Below, piece after piece: positions 9,208 to 17,281 of a stretch of DNA of 64,000 bases. How positions within the stretch are numbered: the first letter of the stretch is position 1; each line of letters starts with the position of its first letter. Source of the stretch: Virgibacillus proomii (GTDB lineage Bacteria > Bacillota > Bacilli > Bacillales > Amphibacillaceae); contig NZ_JAHLNO010000024.1 of NCBI RefSeq assembly GCF_018916875.1, forward strand, positions 1 to 64,000, in the 5' to 3' direction. The translations under genes were made by a program, and so were the position numbers. Below the pieces are notes generated by a model. The model made no database searches. It was not told the origin of the DNA and was given only the letters and a program-made list of their open reading frames with translations.

Positions 9208-9659
9208 TATCTTAACTCCCTTTGTTTTTTAGTTTCGAGAATCTTATTTAATGTATCCAGAACATTTTTTAACTCCGTTAAGCTTACTTTCGAGTAATAT
9301 TTTTCCACAAGAATGTCGTCAATTTTTTTAAGAAGCTGATGAAACTCTTGCCCCCTAGCCCCAAGATAAATAAAAGCCTCTCTACGGTTTATTGAATTCT
9401 CCCTGCGATATATCATTTTCATTTCTTCAAGCTTTAAAATTACTTGACTAACCGCACTTTTGGAAATATCAAAATGATTTGCAATATCTTTCGCAATTAC
9501 CGGCTCATTACGAATGATATAAAACATTATAAATTCTTGTTGAGGAGTTAAGTAAAAGTTCTCTAATTCCTTAACCTCTTTGGTTTCTTGTAAAACTAAC
9601 AACTTGAACTGCTCAAATTTTTGATTGATTTTGTCTACCATTATTAAATAATCATGCAT
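9207..9659 (-). CDS. MarR-family transcriptional regulator
   Basis: This 150-residue winged-helix regulator has a central DNA-binding domain (residues about 35-105), with the recognition helix in AKDIANHFDISKSAVSQVILKLEEMKMI and the wing in RRENSINRREAFIYLG, flanked by dimerisation helices. The start ATG has AGGGGTGAT upstream. It is the first gene of a two-gene operon with the metallo-hydrolase. An 18-base palindrome about 40 bases upstream is a likely autoregulatory operator. The ligand is unknown. Confidence 0.85.
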   Translation of the reverse strand: MHDYLIMVDKINQKFEQFKLLVLQETKEVKELENFYLTPQQEFIMFYIIRNEPVIAKDIANHFDISKSAVSQVILKLEEMKMIYRRENSINRREAFIYLGARGQEFHQLLKKIDDILVEKYYSKVSLTELKNVLDTLNKILETKKQRELR

Positions 9660-9699
9660 AGATTTATCACCCCTAATTCATTTTAAAGGTTTATAGTTA

Positions 9700-9717
9700 A
9701 GTTAAGTTTACTTAACT
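9700..9717 (-). promoter_or_regulatory. Candidate MarR operator
   Basis: Seven-base arms AGTTAAG and CTTAACT around TTTA form a perfect palindrome in the short leader of the marR gene, at the size and place usual for MarR autorepression. A partial third AGTTAA half lies next to it. Confidence 0.5.
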
Positions 9718-9780
9718 ATTATATATTTGTCAATTATTTGGGTTATTTGAGAGATATGGAAAAAAATCAACTAACTCTAA

Positions 9781-9918
9781 TCATATTTGTTTAAATAGAG
9801 GAGCCTTACCAATCGATCCATGACGTGAAGGTGAGATTATTTTGGGAAATATTGCAGATTTACATGTGTAATTAACTAATTCTTCCCGTCCAATCACGCC
9901 AACAGTATTTTTCTTCAT
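9781..9918 (-). pseudogene. 45-codon open frame, possible gene remnant
   Basis: An ATG at 9918 opens a 45-codon frame (start MKKNTVGVIGREELVNYTCK, end GSIGKAPLFKQI). The ribosome site is weak (AATAGGAAA). Its composition looks protein-like rather than random, suggesting a truncated gene, but I cannot name the family. The rest of the gap to 10266 holds no other gene I can support. Confidence 0.25.
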
Positions 9919-10197
9919 TTTCCTATTCTACCTGGTCTTTCCTTTTTAAGGATATTCCTTAGTTAAGCGCTTTCTTTAATTTGAATAAAAAAATAGTATA
10001 GCTGGAATTAGATAGGCAGAATTCTTTGTGATTATAAATTTGGTAAAGCACTTAACTATTTTAGAGCACTTATGCAAATCTATTTCGTATTTTAAAGACT
10101 GTAAGAGCACGCATAAAGGTGGTCTGATGTTTTAATAAGGCAGTTAATAATACTGCAATTTAAATAATCATTTGCGTATTTAAATACGACCTTTTCG

Positions 10198-10248
10198 CAG
10201 GAGCAACAATGCGTGAAGATATGTCGTTTTCACATATTCTTGCTCCTG
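10198..10248. other. Two-tier stem-loop
   Basis: CAGGAGCAA (10198-10206) pairs with TTGCTCCTG (10240-10248), and inside it ATATGT (10219-10224) pairs with ACATAT (10232-10237). No T-run follows on either strand. It lies 19 bases beyond the 3' end of the small gene at 10267. Function unknown. Confidence 0.4.
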
Positions 10249-10266
10249 AGGATGGAAACTAAATTG

Positions 10267-10515
10267 TCACCAAACTGTGCTTCTTAAAGCTTTTGAGTTA
10301 TCTTCATTATCTTTTTGAGGTTGATTTTTTTCCATCTCGGATTGTAGAACAATACTATTAACATTATCTAAATTAATAATTGTATTACTACTTTTATACC
10401 ATTTAGAGTCATATCGTTTTAAACTAAAGAAAAAGTCATTTTTACTTTCTCTTTCCTCTTCGATTGCTATTTCTGATCCATCGTTCATAATAAATGTTAT
10501 ATAATATTTTTTCAA
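10267..10515 (-). CDS. Hypothetical protein, about 82 residues
   Basis: I do not recognise the family. The N-terminal half (KKYYITFIMNDGSEIAIEEE) alternates polar and hydrophobic residues as in beta strands, a NLDNVNSIVLQ strand follows, and the last 20 residues are polar and probably disordered. A GTG at 10524 and a TTG at 10515 are both possible; TTG is preferred because GGGGGTG lies six to seven bases upstream. No neighbour suggests a role. Confidence 0.5.
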   Translation of the reverse strand: MKKYYITFIMNDGSEIAIEEERESKNDFFFSLKRYDSKWYKSSNTIINLDNVNSIVLQSEMEKNQPQKDNEDNSKALRSTVW

Positions 10516-10524
10516 TACGGACAC

Positions 10525-10950
10525 CCCCTCTCTCTTCTATAATACGATAAAATGAAAGCAATTTCTCCCTTATACATAAAAATTTTTGATTCAAACAAAA
10601 CTAGGAGAAATAATACTGAATTTCCTAACATTGCTCATCGACGTGAGAGCGGTTACAATACAGAAACCAAACAATGAATGTATTGGGATGTGCTGTTTTT
10701 TCTCAGTTAAACAAGTAGTTTATAAGAGGAAGTATCCACTATCCGCTATAAATATTTTATTAATATCAAAGGGATAAAGATCTTGTACTCCCCCACAACA
10801 ACGTGAATACAAAAAACTAAATAAAGGCTATGAACAATCAGATATCTTGTTAAAAGATTATTTGAATTTTTTAGTTATAAGAATACAAGAAAGTAATGTA
10901 GGGGTACAGCCAACATTTCGGAAATTTTGTACGCTAAGCTTATTTTTACA
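10525..10950. other. Gap without a supported gene
   Basis: A 63-codon plus-strand frame starting at 10586 has no ribosome site and no recognisable features. A short plus-strand stretch near 10790-10890 reads as a polar helical fragment (QREYKKLNKGYEQSDILLKD) without a start, possibly decayed coding DNA. Two copies of ACGCTAAG occur at about 10931 and 10970. Confidence 0.3.
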
Positions 10951-10991
10951 TAAAAAGTCGAATTTCCGCACGCTAAGGATTCGACTTTTTA
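10951..10991. terminator. Bidirectional terminator downstream of the ABC-2 exporter
   Basis: TAAAAAGTCGAAT (10951-10963) and ATTCGACTTTTTA (10979-10991) form a 13-pair stem with A/T tracts on both sides, about 125 bases past the permease stop. Confidence 0.75.
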
Positions 10992-11116
10992 TTTTAGATT
11001 GACTTGTTCCACCTAACTGCCGTTACTTTAAGTACATTTTTCTCACAAAGTCTATTAAGGTTTAGAATAAAGTGATAGTTGGGCAAGTTTTTTATCGTTT
11101 GTAACATTTAGCAAGA

Positions 11117-12145
11117 CTAAAGTTTCCTGAATTTTTTCAATGCTTGTGTGTTTATTAGGTATAGCAGAAGCGCATAGGCGATTAGGCCGATAATATAACC
11201 CCAGATTTGAAAGAAACCATCACCATAAACCATGACACCTTTGATTGCTGCTGCCCCATAATAAATAGGCATAATGTAACTCAGATTTCCGAGATGATAA
11301 GGAATCAGGTCTAAAGGAATCAACCCCGAAAAAAACACTTGTGGAATGATGGTAAACGGGATCATTTGTACCACTTGCAGTTCTGAATTAGCAAAAATTG
11401 AAATCGTCGCACCAAATAAAACGGCTGTCACGGCTAATAAAATCATCACGAGCAAAATCCAACCAATGTTCCCCACGGAACTTAATTGCAGGACAAACAT
11501 GGAATAAAGAACAATGAGAATGGCTTGAATTACGGCAAACACGCCATATCCTATCGTATAACCAAGAATGACCTGGCCTCGTTTAATTGGTGTCATCAAT
11601 AACCGTTCCAATGTCCCGCCACTTCTCTCTCTCACAAGTGCCATCCCCGAAATGATAAACACTAAGAAAAATGAGAATAAGGCAAGAAACACATAGCCAA
11701 GGGAATCAAAAGTTGTCTGGTCTTGTGACCCATAAACATAGGAAATATTTACTTTTGCTGAACGATTTAAGGAAGCCATGGCTGTTTGAATCTCACTAGC
11801 AGCCTTCGACCCTTTAGTAGAGGGCTCATACATTATAATGTTCGTACCCAAACTTTGTGAGAGGGTAAAAATAGCATCCACATCATGATGGTCCTTCAAA
11901 TAGTTTTTTGCATGTTGGGCATCATTGTTTGTAACGTCTACAATATTCAAATCTTGTTCTTCCAAAGCAGTTATGAGAGAACCTGGCATAGCATTCTTAT
12001 CAATTCCAACTGTCGGCACATAACCTGAATCACCCAATAATAAATAAACTAAAGTCAAAATCAATAGTGGAGCAACTAAGATCATCATGATGCTTCGTTT
12101 GTCATTTATTGTTTGACGGATGACACGTTTGGCTAAATGGATCAT
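11117..12145 (-). CDS. ABC-2 type transporter permease
   Basis: This 342-residue membrane protein has the ABC-2 exporter layout: one N-terminal span (residues about 19-37), a large extracellular domain (40-150), then five spans in the C-terminal half. The SGMALVRERSGGTLERLLMTPIKR stretch is the family hallmark coupling helix region. It overlaps the ATPase gene by four bases (ATGA), so the two make one complex. Such pairs export drugs, antibiotics or lipids; substrate unknown. A decayed TetR gene upstream was probably its regulator. Confidence 0.88.
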   Translation of the reverse strand: MIHLAKRVIRQTINDKRSIMMILVAPLLILTLVYLLLGDSGYVPTVGIDKNAMPGSLITALEEQDLNIVDVTNNDAQHAKNYLKDHHDVDAIFTLSQSLGTNIIMYEPSTKGSKAASEIQTAMASLNRSAKVNISYVYGSQDQTTFDSLGYVFLALFSFFLVFIISGMALVRERSGGTLERLLMTPIKRGQVILGYTIGYGVFAVIQAILIVLYSMFVLQLSSVGNIGWILLVMILLAVTAVLFGATISIFANSELQVVQMIPFTIIPQVFFSGLIPLDLIPYHLGNLSYIMPIYYGAAAIKGVMVYGDGFFQIWGYIIGLIAYALLLYLINTQALKKFRKL

Positions 12146-12873
12146 CGTACAGCACCACCTTTTGATTCACTTGAAGCAATGAAAAACAGTTCCTCGACCC
12201 GTCCGTTTTCAGTTTTTTCAAGTAGATTTGTCACGGTACCATATTCAATCAAGGAACCATTATAAATGAGTGCCGCTTTATCACACTCTGTCACTTCATC
12301 CATCACATGTGTAGAAACAATAATGGTTGTCCCAGAATCTTTAATTAACTGAAATTGGTCCCAAATAGTACGACGTAAAACGGGGTCGATTCCTACTGTC
12401 GGTTCATCTAAGAACAATATTTTAGGAGAATGTAAAATGGCAGTCGCAAGCGAAAGCCGCTTTTTCATACCTCCGGAAAAATTTGCCACCAATTTTCTTC
12501 GATGCTCTGTTAAATCAACTATAGCAAGCACTTCATCGATACGATTTTCCAATTTACGTTTATCAATATGGTAAAGCCCTCCAAAAAAATACAAATTGGC
12601 TTCAGCAGATAGATCGTTATATAACGCATCATTCTGCGGCATAAATCCTACCTTTTTTAACATGTTCATATTTGGCATTTGCACGTCTGCGAATTGAATA
12701 GTCCCCTCATCCGCAGTAATCGCGCCAATCATCAGGCGAATTAATGTTGTTTTTCCCGAACCAGAAGGACCAAGCAAACAACAAATTTGACCTGTCGGTA
12801 TCGTGAACGTAATATTTTTTATGACTTGTTTTTGATCAAAACTTTTACTGACATGCGAGACTTGAATATCCAT
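12142..12873 (-). CDS. ABC transporter ATP-binding protein
   Basis: This 243-residue ATPase has Walker A GPSGSGKTT (about residues 36-44), signature FSGGMKKRLSLA (about 133), Walker B ILFLDEPTVGIDP and the switch histidine in IVSTHVMDE. The frame extends 31 codons upstream, but ATG 12873 has GGAGGAAC upstream and gives the usual MDIQVSHVSKSF start. It powers the ABC-2 permease encoded next in a four-base overlap. Confidence 0.9.
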   Translation of the reverse strand: MDIQVSHVSKSFDQKQVIKNITFTIPTGQICCLLGPSGSGKTTLIRLMIGAITADEGTIQFADVQMPNMNMLKKVGFMPQNDALYNDLSAEANLYFFGGLYHIDKRKLENRIDEVLAIVDLTEHRRKLVANFSGGMKKRLSLATAILHSPKILFLDEPTVGIDPVLRRTIWDQFQLIKDSGTTIIVSTHVMDEVTECDKAALIYNGSLIEYGTVTNLLEKTENGRVEELFFIASSESKGGAVR

Positions 12874-13040
12874 CGTTGTTCCTCCTCCAACAAAATAATC
12901 ACGACAAAAATTTCTCAAAGAAATTGTTTTCCATTTATTCATATTTTCAGTTAAAATAATAAACAATGCACCATTTTATTGTATATTAAAATTATAATTT
13001 TTTTTAATTAAACACTATTCAATAATCAAAAATAAAGGAT

Positions 13041-13437
13041 GTGTCGGTTAACCGACTATTTTATGAACGTGTTGAAAGAAATTTAGCGAACAAAATGGAA
13101 TGGAGGATATAGGTTTAAGTATGATTTAATGACCAAATGTGAGGGAGAATTGGTGAAAGAAATGGAGGACAAGATTATAAAGAACATTGGAAAGTCATTG
13201 CAGATCTAGAAACAAACGCTCCGAATACAATACACTTTACCATTCCCATTTTTTGAATTTTTAAATTGAAATAGAGAATTTATGAAAGCTTTGTTGGGTC
13301 CAAAAGGAGATTTATCATTCCAAACAAAATTGAAAGTATTTATGTGGAAAGCCCTGTTTGATAGTAACAAGAATTCTATTTTTAAACAGGAAAATCTCCT
13401 TGTTCCACCAGAATACTTAAGTTTCTTTTATTATTAA
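13041..13437 (+). pseudogene. TetR-family regulator, decayed
   Basis: Plus-strand fragments in shifted frames resemble a TetR regulator. Pieces near 13041-13140 may derive from the DNA-binding domain, and HWKVIADLETNAPNTIHFT (near 13180-13240) is followed by a better preserved C-terminal ligand domain, MKALLGPKGDLSFQTKLKVF and NLLVPPEYLSFFYY, ending at a stop at 13435-13437. Stops and frameshifts interrupt the first half. It is divergent from the ABC exporter, the usual place for its repressor. Loss would leave the exporter without this control (inference). Confidence 0.6.
13043..13056. promoter_or_regulatory. 14-bp perfect palindrome, candidate TetR-type operator
   Basis: GTCGGTTAACCGAC lies about 170 bases upstream of the ABC ATPase start, at the edge of the decayed tetR gene. 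Length and symmetry fit a TetR-family operator. It may equally be part of the old coding sequence. Confidence 0.35.
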
Positions 13438-13499
13438 CAATAAATATTATCTTAAATACAATTTAGTATTATGTAGAAAAGATAGCAATTTCATGGCCA

Positions 13500-13695
13500 A
13501 ATCAGCTTATTCAATGCCTTTAAACGTATCTTAAAACGAGTTGGCATGCAATTTCCCTACCAATTTATTCCCGAGAGTCTACACATGCTGTCATACAATG
13601 AGAAGCAGGCACAAATATAAAATACATTCAAAAGCGATAGGCATGGCAGTATAATGATAACCTCAGATATTTATTCTCACGTCTCTAAAAATTGA
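13500..13695 (+). pseudogene. Tyrosine recombinase (phage-type integrase) C-terminal remnant
   Basis: Plus-strand pieces in two frames match the end of a tyrosine integrase: FNAFKRILKRVG, then THAVIQ-EAGTNIKYIQKR (near the HxLRHTHA box and following helix), then HGSIMITSDIYSHVSK, which holds the conserved GH-x-tyrosine end. The catalytic tyrosine motif (DIYSHVS) survives, but the frames are broken and the N-terminal half is absent. It marks a past integration event between glnA and the ABC exporter. Confidence 0.65.
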
Positions 13696-13700
13696 TCAGA

Positions 13701-13740
13701 AAAATACTGCTCAGTTTGAAACTATCTGAACAGTATTTTA
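13701..13740. terminator. Strong hairpin after the integrase remnant
   Basis: AAATACTG-c-TCAG (13702-13714) pairs with CTGA-a-CAGTATTT (13726-13738), with A/T-rich flanks; probably a terminator of the lost integrase gene or a bidirectional one serving glnA. Confidence 0.5.
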
Positions 13741-13847
13741 AACAGCAAATATTTTTTTATATTTTTGTGGCTGTTCCGTGGATGAAACGAGTAACTACAG
13801 TTAATTAAACGTTTCGCCCACACAACAAAACCCTTCTGTATCAAGCT

Positions 13848-15185
13848 TTAATACATTCTCAAATATTGTTCTCTTTCCCACGGGTGGACTTGTGTTTTAA
13901 ACATTTCCCATTCGATTTCTTTAGCTTCTATAAAATGTTCAAATAGGTGATCGCCTAATGAATTAATAATAACATCACTTTTCTTTAATTCCTCTAATGC
14001 ATTTGCTAAAGTACTAGGAAGATCATGAACGCCATTTTCTTCACGTTCTTCTTTCGTCATCACATAAATATTTCGGTCAACTGCAGGAGGTGGAGTCATT
14101 TTATTTTTTATCCCATCTAAACCAGCGGCTAATAGAGCAGCTAATGCTAAGTAAGGATTAGCTGACGGATCGACACTACGCGCTTCAACACGAGTACTAA
14201 TACCGCGAGAATTAGGAATACGCATCAAACAGCTTCGGTTTGCACCAGACCAAGCAATGTAGCTAGGTGCCTCATAGCCGGGAACTAATCGTTTATATGA
14301 GTTAACGGTTGGATTAGTGATTGCTGTAAAACTGCTTGCATGCTTAATAATACCAGAAATAAATTGAAAAGCTGTTTTACTTAATCCCATCTCTCCATTT
14401 TTATCATAAAAAGCATTTTCACCATTTTTAAATAAGGACATATTTACATGCATTCCAGATCCGTTTACTCCGAATAATGGTTTAGGCATAAATGTAGCGT
14501 GCAAATTATGCTTTCGCGCGATTGTTTTTACAACTAATTTAAATGTTTGAATATCATCAGCATGCTTCACAGCATCAGAATATTTAAAGTCAATTTCATG
14601 TTGACCAGGAGCCACTTCATGATGAGAAGCTTCAATTTCAAAGCCCATTTCTTCTAACTCTAATACAATGTCTCTACGGCAATTCTCTCCTAAGTCCGTT
14701 GGAGCAAGGTCAAAATAACCGCCATGATCATTTAACTCTAAAGATGGTTCGCCTTTATCATCTAGTTTAAAAAGAAAAAATTCAGGCTCTGTTCCAATAT
14801 TAAACGCATCAAACCCAAGTTCTTGCATTTTCTTCAAGTTTCTTTTTAAATTATAACGTGGGTCTCCTTCAAACGGTGTTCCATCGGTTTTATAGATGTC
14901 ACAAATGAATCGAGCAACCTTGCCTTTATCTGATGTCCATGGGAATACAACAAATGTATCTAAATCAGGATATAAATACATATCTGATTCCTCGATACGA
15001 ACAAAGCCTTCAATGGATGAACCATCAAACATCATTTTATTATCTAACGCTTTGTCTAATTGGCTCAGAGGAATTTCTACATTTTTGATCGTGCCTAGCA
15101 TATCTGTAAATTGCAAACGAATGAATCGCACATTTTCCTCCTTAATCCGTCTTACCACATCTTCTCTCGTATAACCTTGTCCCAT
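13848..15185 (-). CDS. glnA: Glutamine synthetase, type I
   Basis: This 445-residue enzyme makes glutamine from glutamate, ammonia and ATP. It has the beta-grasp N-terminus ([17 protein letters not shown]), the [18 protein letters not shown] loop with Arg63 (Arg62 in B. subtilis, used in feedback inhibition), the NGSGMHVN substrate motif and [13 protein letters not shown] near the C-terminus. No adenylylation loop tyrosine pattern is evident, as expected for Bacillus GlnA. The feedback-inhibited enzyme also controls GlnR and TnrA by protein contact. It is second in the glnRA operon; AGGAGG precedes the ATG. Confidence 0.97.
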   Translation of the reverse strand: MGQGYTREDVVRRIKEENVRFIRLQFTDMLGTIKNVEIPLSQLDKALDNKMMFDGSSIEGFVRIEESDMYLYPDLDTFVVFPWTSDKGKVARFICDIYKTDGTPFEGDPRYNLKRNLKKMQELGFDAFNIGTEPEFFLFKLDDKGEPSLELNDHGGYFDLAPTDLGENCRRDIVLELEEMGFEIEASHHEVAPGQHEIDFKYSDAVKHADDIQTFKLVVKTIARKHNLHATFMPKPLFGVNGSGMHVNMSLFKNGENAFYDKNGEMGLSKTAFQFISGIIKHASSFTAITNPTVNSYKRLVPGYEAPSYIAWSGANRSCLMRIPNSRGISTRVEARSVDPSANPYLALAALLAAGLDGIKNKMTPPPAVDRNIYVMTKEEREENGVHDLPSTLANALEELKKSDVIINSLGDHLFEHFIEAKEIEWEMFKTQVHPWEREQYLRMY

Positions 15186-15217
15186 AACTTTCCTCCTATA
15201 AATAGTTTTTATTTGAA

Positions 15218-15260
15218 TTAGGAAAACAAATAGTTGAAGATAATCCCATTTGTTTTCCTA
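15218..15260 (-). other. Stem-loop between glnR and glnA
   Basis: TAGGAAAACAAAT (15219-15231) and ATTTGTTTTCCTA (15248-15260) form 13 perfect pairs in the short glnR-glnA spacer. No U-tract follows toward glnA, so it is more likely a processing or stabilising structure than a terminator (inference). Confidence 0.6.
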
Positions 15261-15267
15261 TTTAAAA

Positions 15268-15666
15268 CTAATGGTTAATGAAAAACCTGGAGAGTTCTCC
15301 TTGCCGTAAATTTGTTTTAATGTGAAAACTTGGATCTTTCAATTCATTTTTTAAAATTTTACGTAATTCTCTGTCAGATAGATTGGATGATTCTGAAAAT
15401 TTTTCATCATTTTTTTGCTTTGTATTATCTTCTTCCAAAAGTAGCTTAATACCAGCAATATTAAGACCTTTATCCAAGTAATCTTTGATTTCTAGCAAAC
15501 GATCCACATCATTAAACGAAAACAAACGTTGATTACCACTTGTTCTTTCTGGGTGAATTAAACCGTGCTCCTCATAATACCTTATTTGCCTGGCTGTTAA
15601 TTCCGTTAACTTCATCACAATACCTATGGCAAATAAAGGCATCGAACGACGATCCTTATCATTCAA
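15268..15666 (-). CDS. glnR: GlnR, MerR-family repressor of nitrogen metabolism
   Basis: This 132-residue protein has a winged-helix domain (residues 5-75, with IGIVMKLTELTARQIRYYEE and NQRLFSFNDVDRLLEIK) and a C-terminal tail ending LRQGELSRFFINH, the region through which feedback-inhibited glutamine synthetase controls DNA binding in B. subtilis. The frame is open from an ATG at 15699, but that ATG lies at the -10 box. A TTG at 15666 has AGGGGG seven bases upstream and gives MNDKDRRSMPLF, which matches the B. subtilis start; TTG is chosen. Confidence 0.93.
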   Translation of the reverse strand: MNDKDRRSMPLFAIGIVMKLTELTARQIRYYEEHGLIHPERTSGNQRLFSFNDVDRLLEIKDYLDKGLNIAGIKLLLEEDNTKQKNDEKFSESSNLSDRELRKILKNELKDPSFHIKTNLRQGELSRFFINH

Positions 15667-15697
15667 TTCATGACCCCCTAAAAAATAATTCTTTCTC

Positions 15698-15748
15698 ATT
15701 ATATGTTATGTAATCTAACATGTCAATTGCATGTTAGGTTTTCTTACA
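15698..15748 (-). promoter_or_regulatory. glnRA promoter with two GlnR/TnrA boxes
   Basis: On the minus strand a consensus sigma-A promoter is seen: TTGACA (15726-15721), 17-base spacer, TATAAT (15703-15698). The spacer is exactly one operator, TGTTA-N7-TAACA (15704-15720). A second, TGTTA-N7-TTACA, lies at 15732-15748 just upstream. Both fit TGTNA-N7-TNACA. The same two-site layout represses glnRA in B. subtilis. Confidence 0.92.
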
Positions 15749-15825
15749 CGCGTTTTTTCAAATTTAAGTTTTTACGTAACTGTGAATATGCTGCCATAAA
15801 GAATATGGTTGGCTTAATAGAAAAG

Positions 15826-15858
15826 TAAAAAAGAGCGTAATTAATTCCTGCTCTTTTG
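15826..15858 (-). terminator. Terminator downstream of ynbB
   Basis: GCTCTTTT and its complement AAAAGAGC (15829-15836 / 15850-15857) form a stem followed on the minus strand by T residues. It lies beyond repeat copy A3. Confidence 0.6.
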
Positions 15859-15889
15859 TTACTTCCCCTAATTATTCAATTACAAACCA

Positions 15890-16046
15890 TTTATCCCGCA
15901 TGTAACTTGCAGTAAGACCTCCACTTCCATGCTACGAGGAAAAAACTAGGAGGTTAGGTGGGAGGATCTAACTGCAAGTAAATGCCCGATTCGTTTAACT
16001 AACATTCCGTGTGAAAAGCGTTCTACGGAATGAAGTTTCACTTTAT
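15890..16046 (-). repeat. Dispersed repeat family A, copy A3
   Basis: Reverse-oriented copy. Outer arms ACTTGCAGT and ACTGCAAGT replace the AGGTGCCGT/ACGGCACCT arms of other copies but still pair fully. The end hairpin is CATTCCGT/ACGGAATG instead of CATTTCTTGG/CCAAGAAATG. Its AAAGTGAAACTTCATT end overlaps the last codons of ynbB and supplies the TGA stop. Confidence 0.8.
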
Positions 16047-17264
16047 TTGTAATTTTCTTAATGACTCGATTAGTGCAATCTTAACGTGGGCATATGTTAA
16101 TCCACCTTGAACAAAGGCAATATACGGTGGGCGTAATGGGCCGTCTGCAGATAATTCAATACTAGCGCCTTGGATGAATGTACCAGCAGCCATAATTACC
16201 TCATCCTCATATCCAGGCATTTCGCTTGGATAAGGCTTAACATAGGAGTTGACAGGTGAATTTTCCTGAATGGCTTGACAAAAAATTATCATCTCTTCTT
16301 TATTATTAAATATTACCGATTGAATTAAATCAGTTCTGTTTTCATTAAACTTTGGTGAAGATATATAACCAGCCATTTCCATAAATCGAGCCGTGAAAAT
16401 AGCTCCCTTTAATGCTTCGCCAACTACGTGTGGAGCAAGAAAGAAGCCTTGATACATTTCTTGCAGAACATTGAAAGTAGCGCCACTTTCCTTTCCTAGT
16501 CCTGGAGCAGTTAATCTGTTGGCGCAACGCAAAACCAATTCTTCTTTACCGACAATATAACCACCTGCTTGTACTAATCCTCCGCCAGGGTTTTTAATTA
16601 ACGAACCAGCAATTAAGTCAGCACCTACGTGAGGTGGCTCTTGTACCTCTGCGAATTCGCCATAACAATTATCCACAAATACAATTAAATGCGGATTAAT
16701 GGATTTGACAAATTGGATCATTTCTTTTATTTCTTCGATCGCAAAAGAAGGTCGATCATCATAACCTTTTGAGCGCTGAATACCTATTACTTTTGTTTTT
16801 TCCGTTATTGCTTGTTTGACAGCAGAAAAATTAATTGCACCATTTTCCAATAGATCCACATGCTGATAATCAACTTGAAAATCGCGTAAAGAGCCAGCAT
16901 TGCTCCCACGTATTCCAATAACTTCTTCTAAGGTATCGTAAGGTTTTCCTGTAATATAGATCAATTCATCACCAGGACGAAGCACCCCAAATAAGGCAGT
17001 TGTAATAGCATGAGTTCCTGAAACGATTTGCGGTCGAACAAGAGCGTCTTCACCGCCAAAAACCGTTGCATAAATTTTTTCTAATACTTCACGGCCCAGA
17101 TCATCATAACCATAACCACTCGTCGAATGAAAATGACTATCACTTACTCGATGCTGACAAAATGCATCTAATACCCGTTTTTGATTTACTTCAACCATTC
17201 GATTTATTTCTTCATGTTGTTCTTTACAATCTTTTTCTGCTTGTTTTGCTAACTGTTCTACCAT
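16038..17264 (-). CDS. ynbB: YnbB, PLP-dependent enzyme of the methionine gamma-lyase/aluminium-resistance family
   Basis: This 408-residue protein is a fold-type I pyridoxal phosphate enzyme. The cofactor lysine is in GSLIKNPGGG (about residue 225), the ring-binding aspartate in IVFVDNCYGEF, and the phosphate-binding stretch in IVSGTHAITTALFG. Family members are annotated both as aluminium resistance proteins and as cystathionine-lyase-like; the reaction is not established. It starts 17 bases after hflX, whose stop overlaps its AAGGAG site (a rather long 13-base spacing). Its stop codon lies inside repeat A3. Confidence 0.85.
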   Translation of the reverse strand: MVEQLAKQAEKDCKEQHEEINRMVEVNQKRVLDAFCQHRVSDSHFHSTSGYGYDDLGREVLEKIYATVFGGEDALVRPQIVSGTHAITTALFGVLRPGDELIYITGKPYDTLEEVIGIRGSNAGSLRDFQVDYQHVDLLENGAINFSAVKQAITEKTKVIGIQRSKGYDDRPSFAIEEIKEMIQFVKSINPHLIVFVDNCYGEFAEVQEPPHVGADLIAGSLIKNPGGGLVQAGGYIVGKEELVLRCANRLTAPGLGKESGATFNVLQEMYQGFFLAPHVVGEALKGAIFTARFMEMAGYISSPKFNENRTDLIQSVIFNNKEEMIIFCQAIQENSPVNSYVKPYPSEMPGYEDEVIMAAGTFIQGASIELSADGPLRPPYIAFVQGGLTYAHVKIALIESLRKLQIK

Positions 17265-17281
17265 TTTATTTCTGTTACTCC

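Noticed and set aside
10586..10777. 63-codon plus-strand frame
   Set aside because: No ribosome site, no family resemblance, in an AT-rich gap.
15667..15699. ATG start for glnR at 15699
   Set aside because: That ATG lies at the -10 box, upstream of the expected transcript start; the TTG with AGGGGG fits the known N-terminus.
13848..15750. T-box or glutamine riboswitch ahead of glnRA
   Set aside because: The leader before glnR is only about 20 bases and shows no such structure; control by GlnR boxes explains it.
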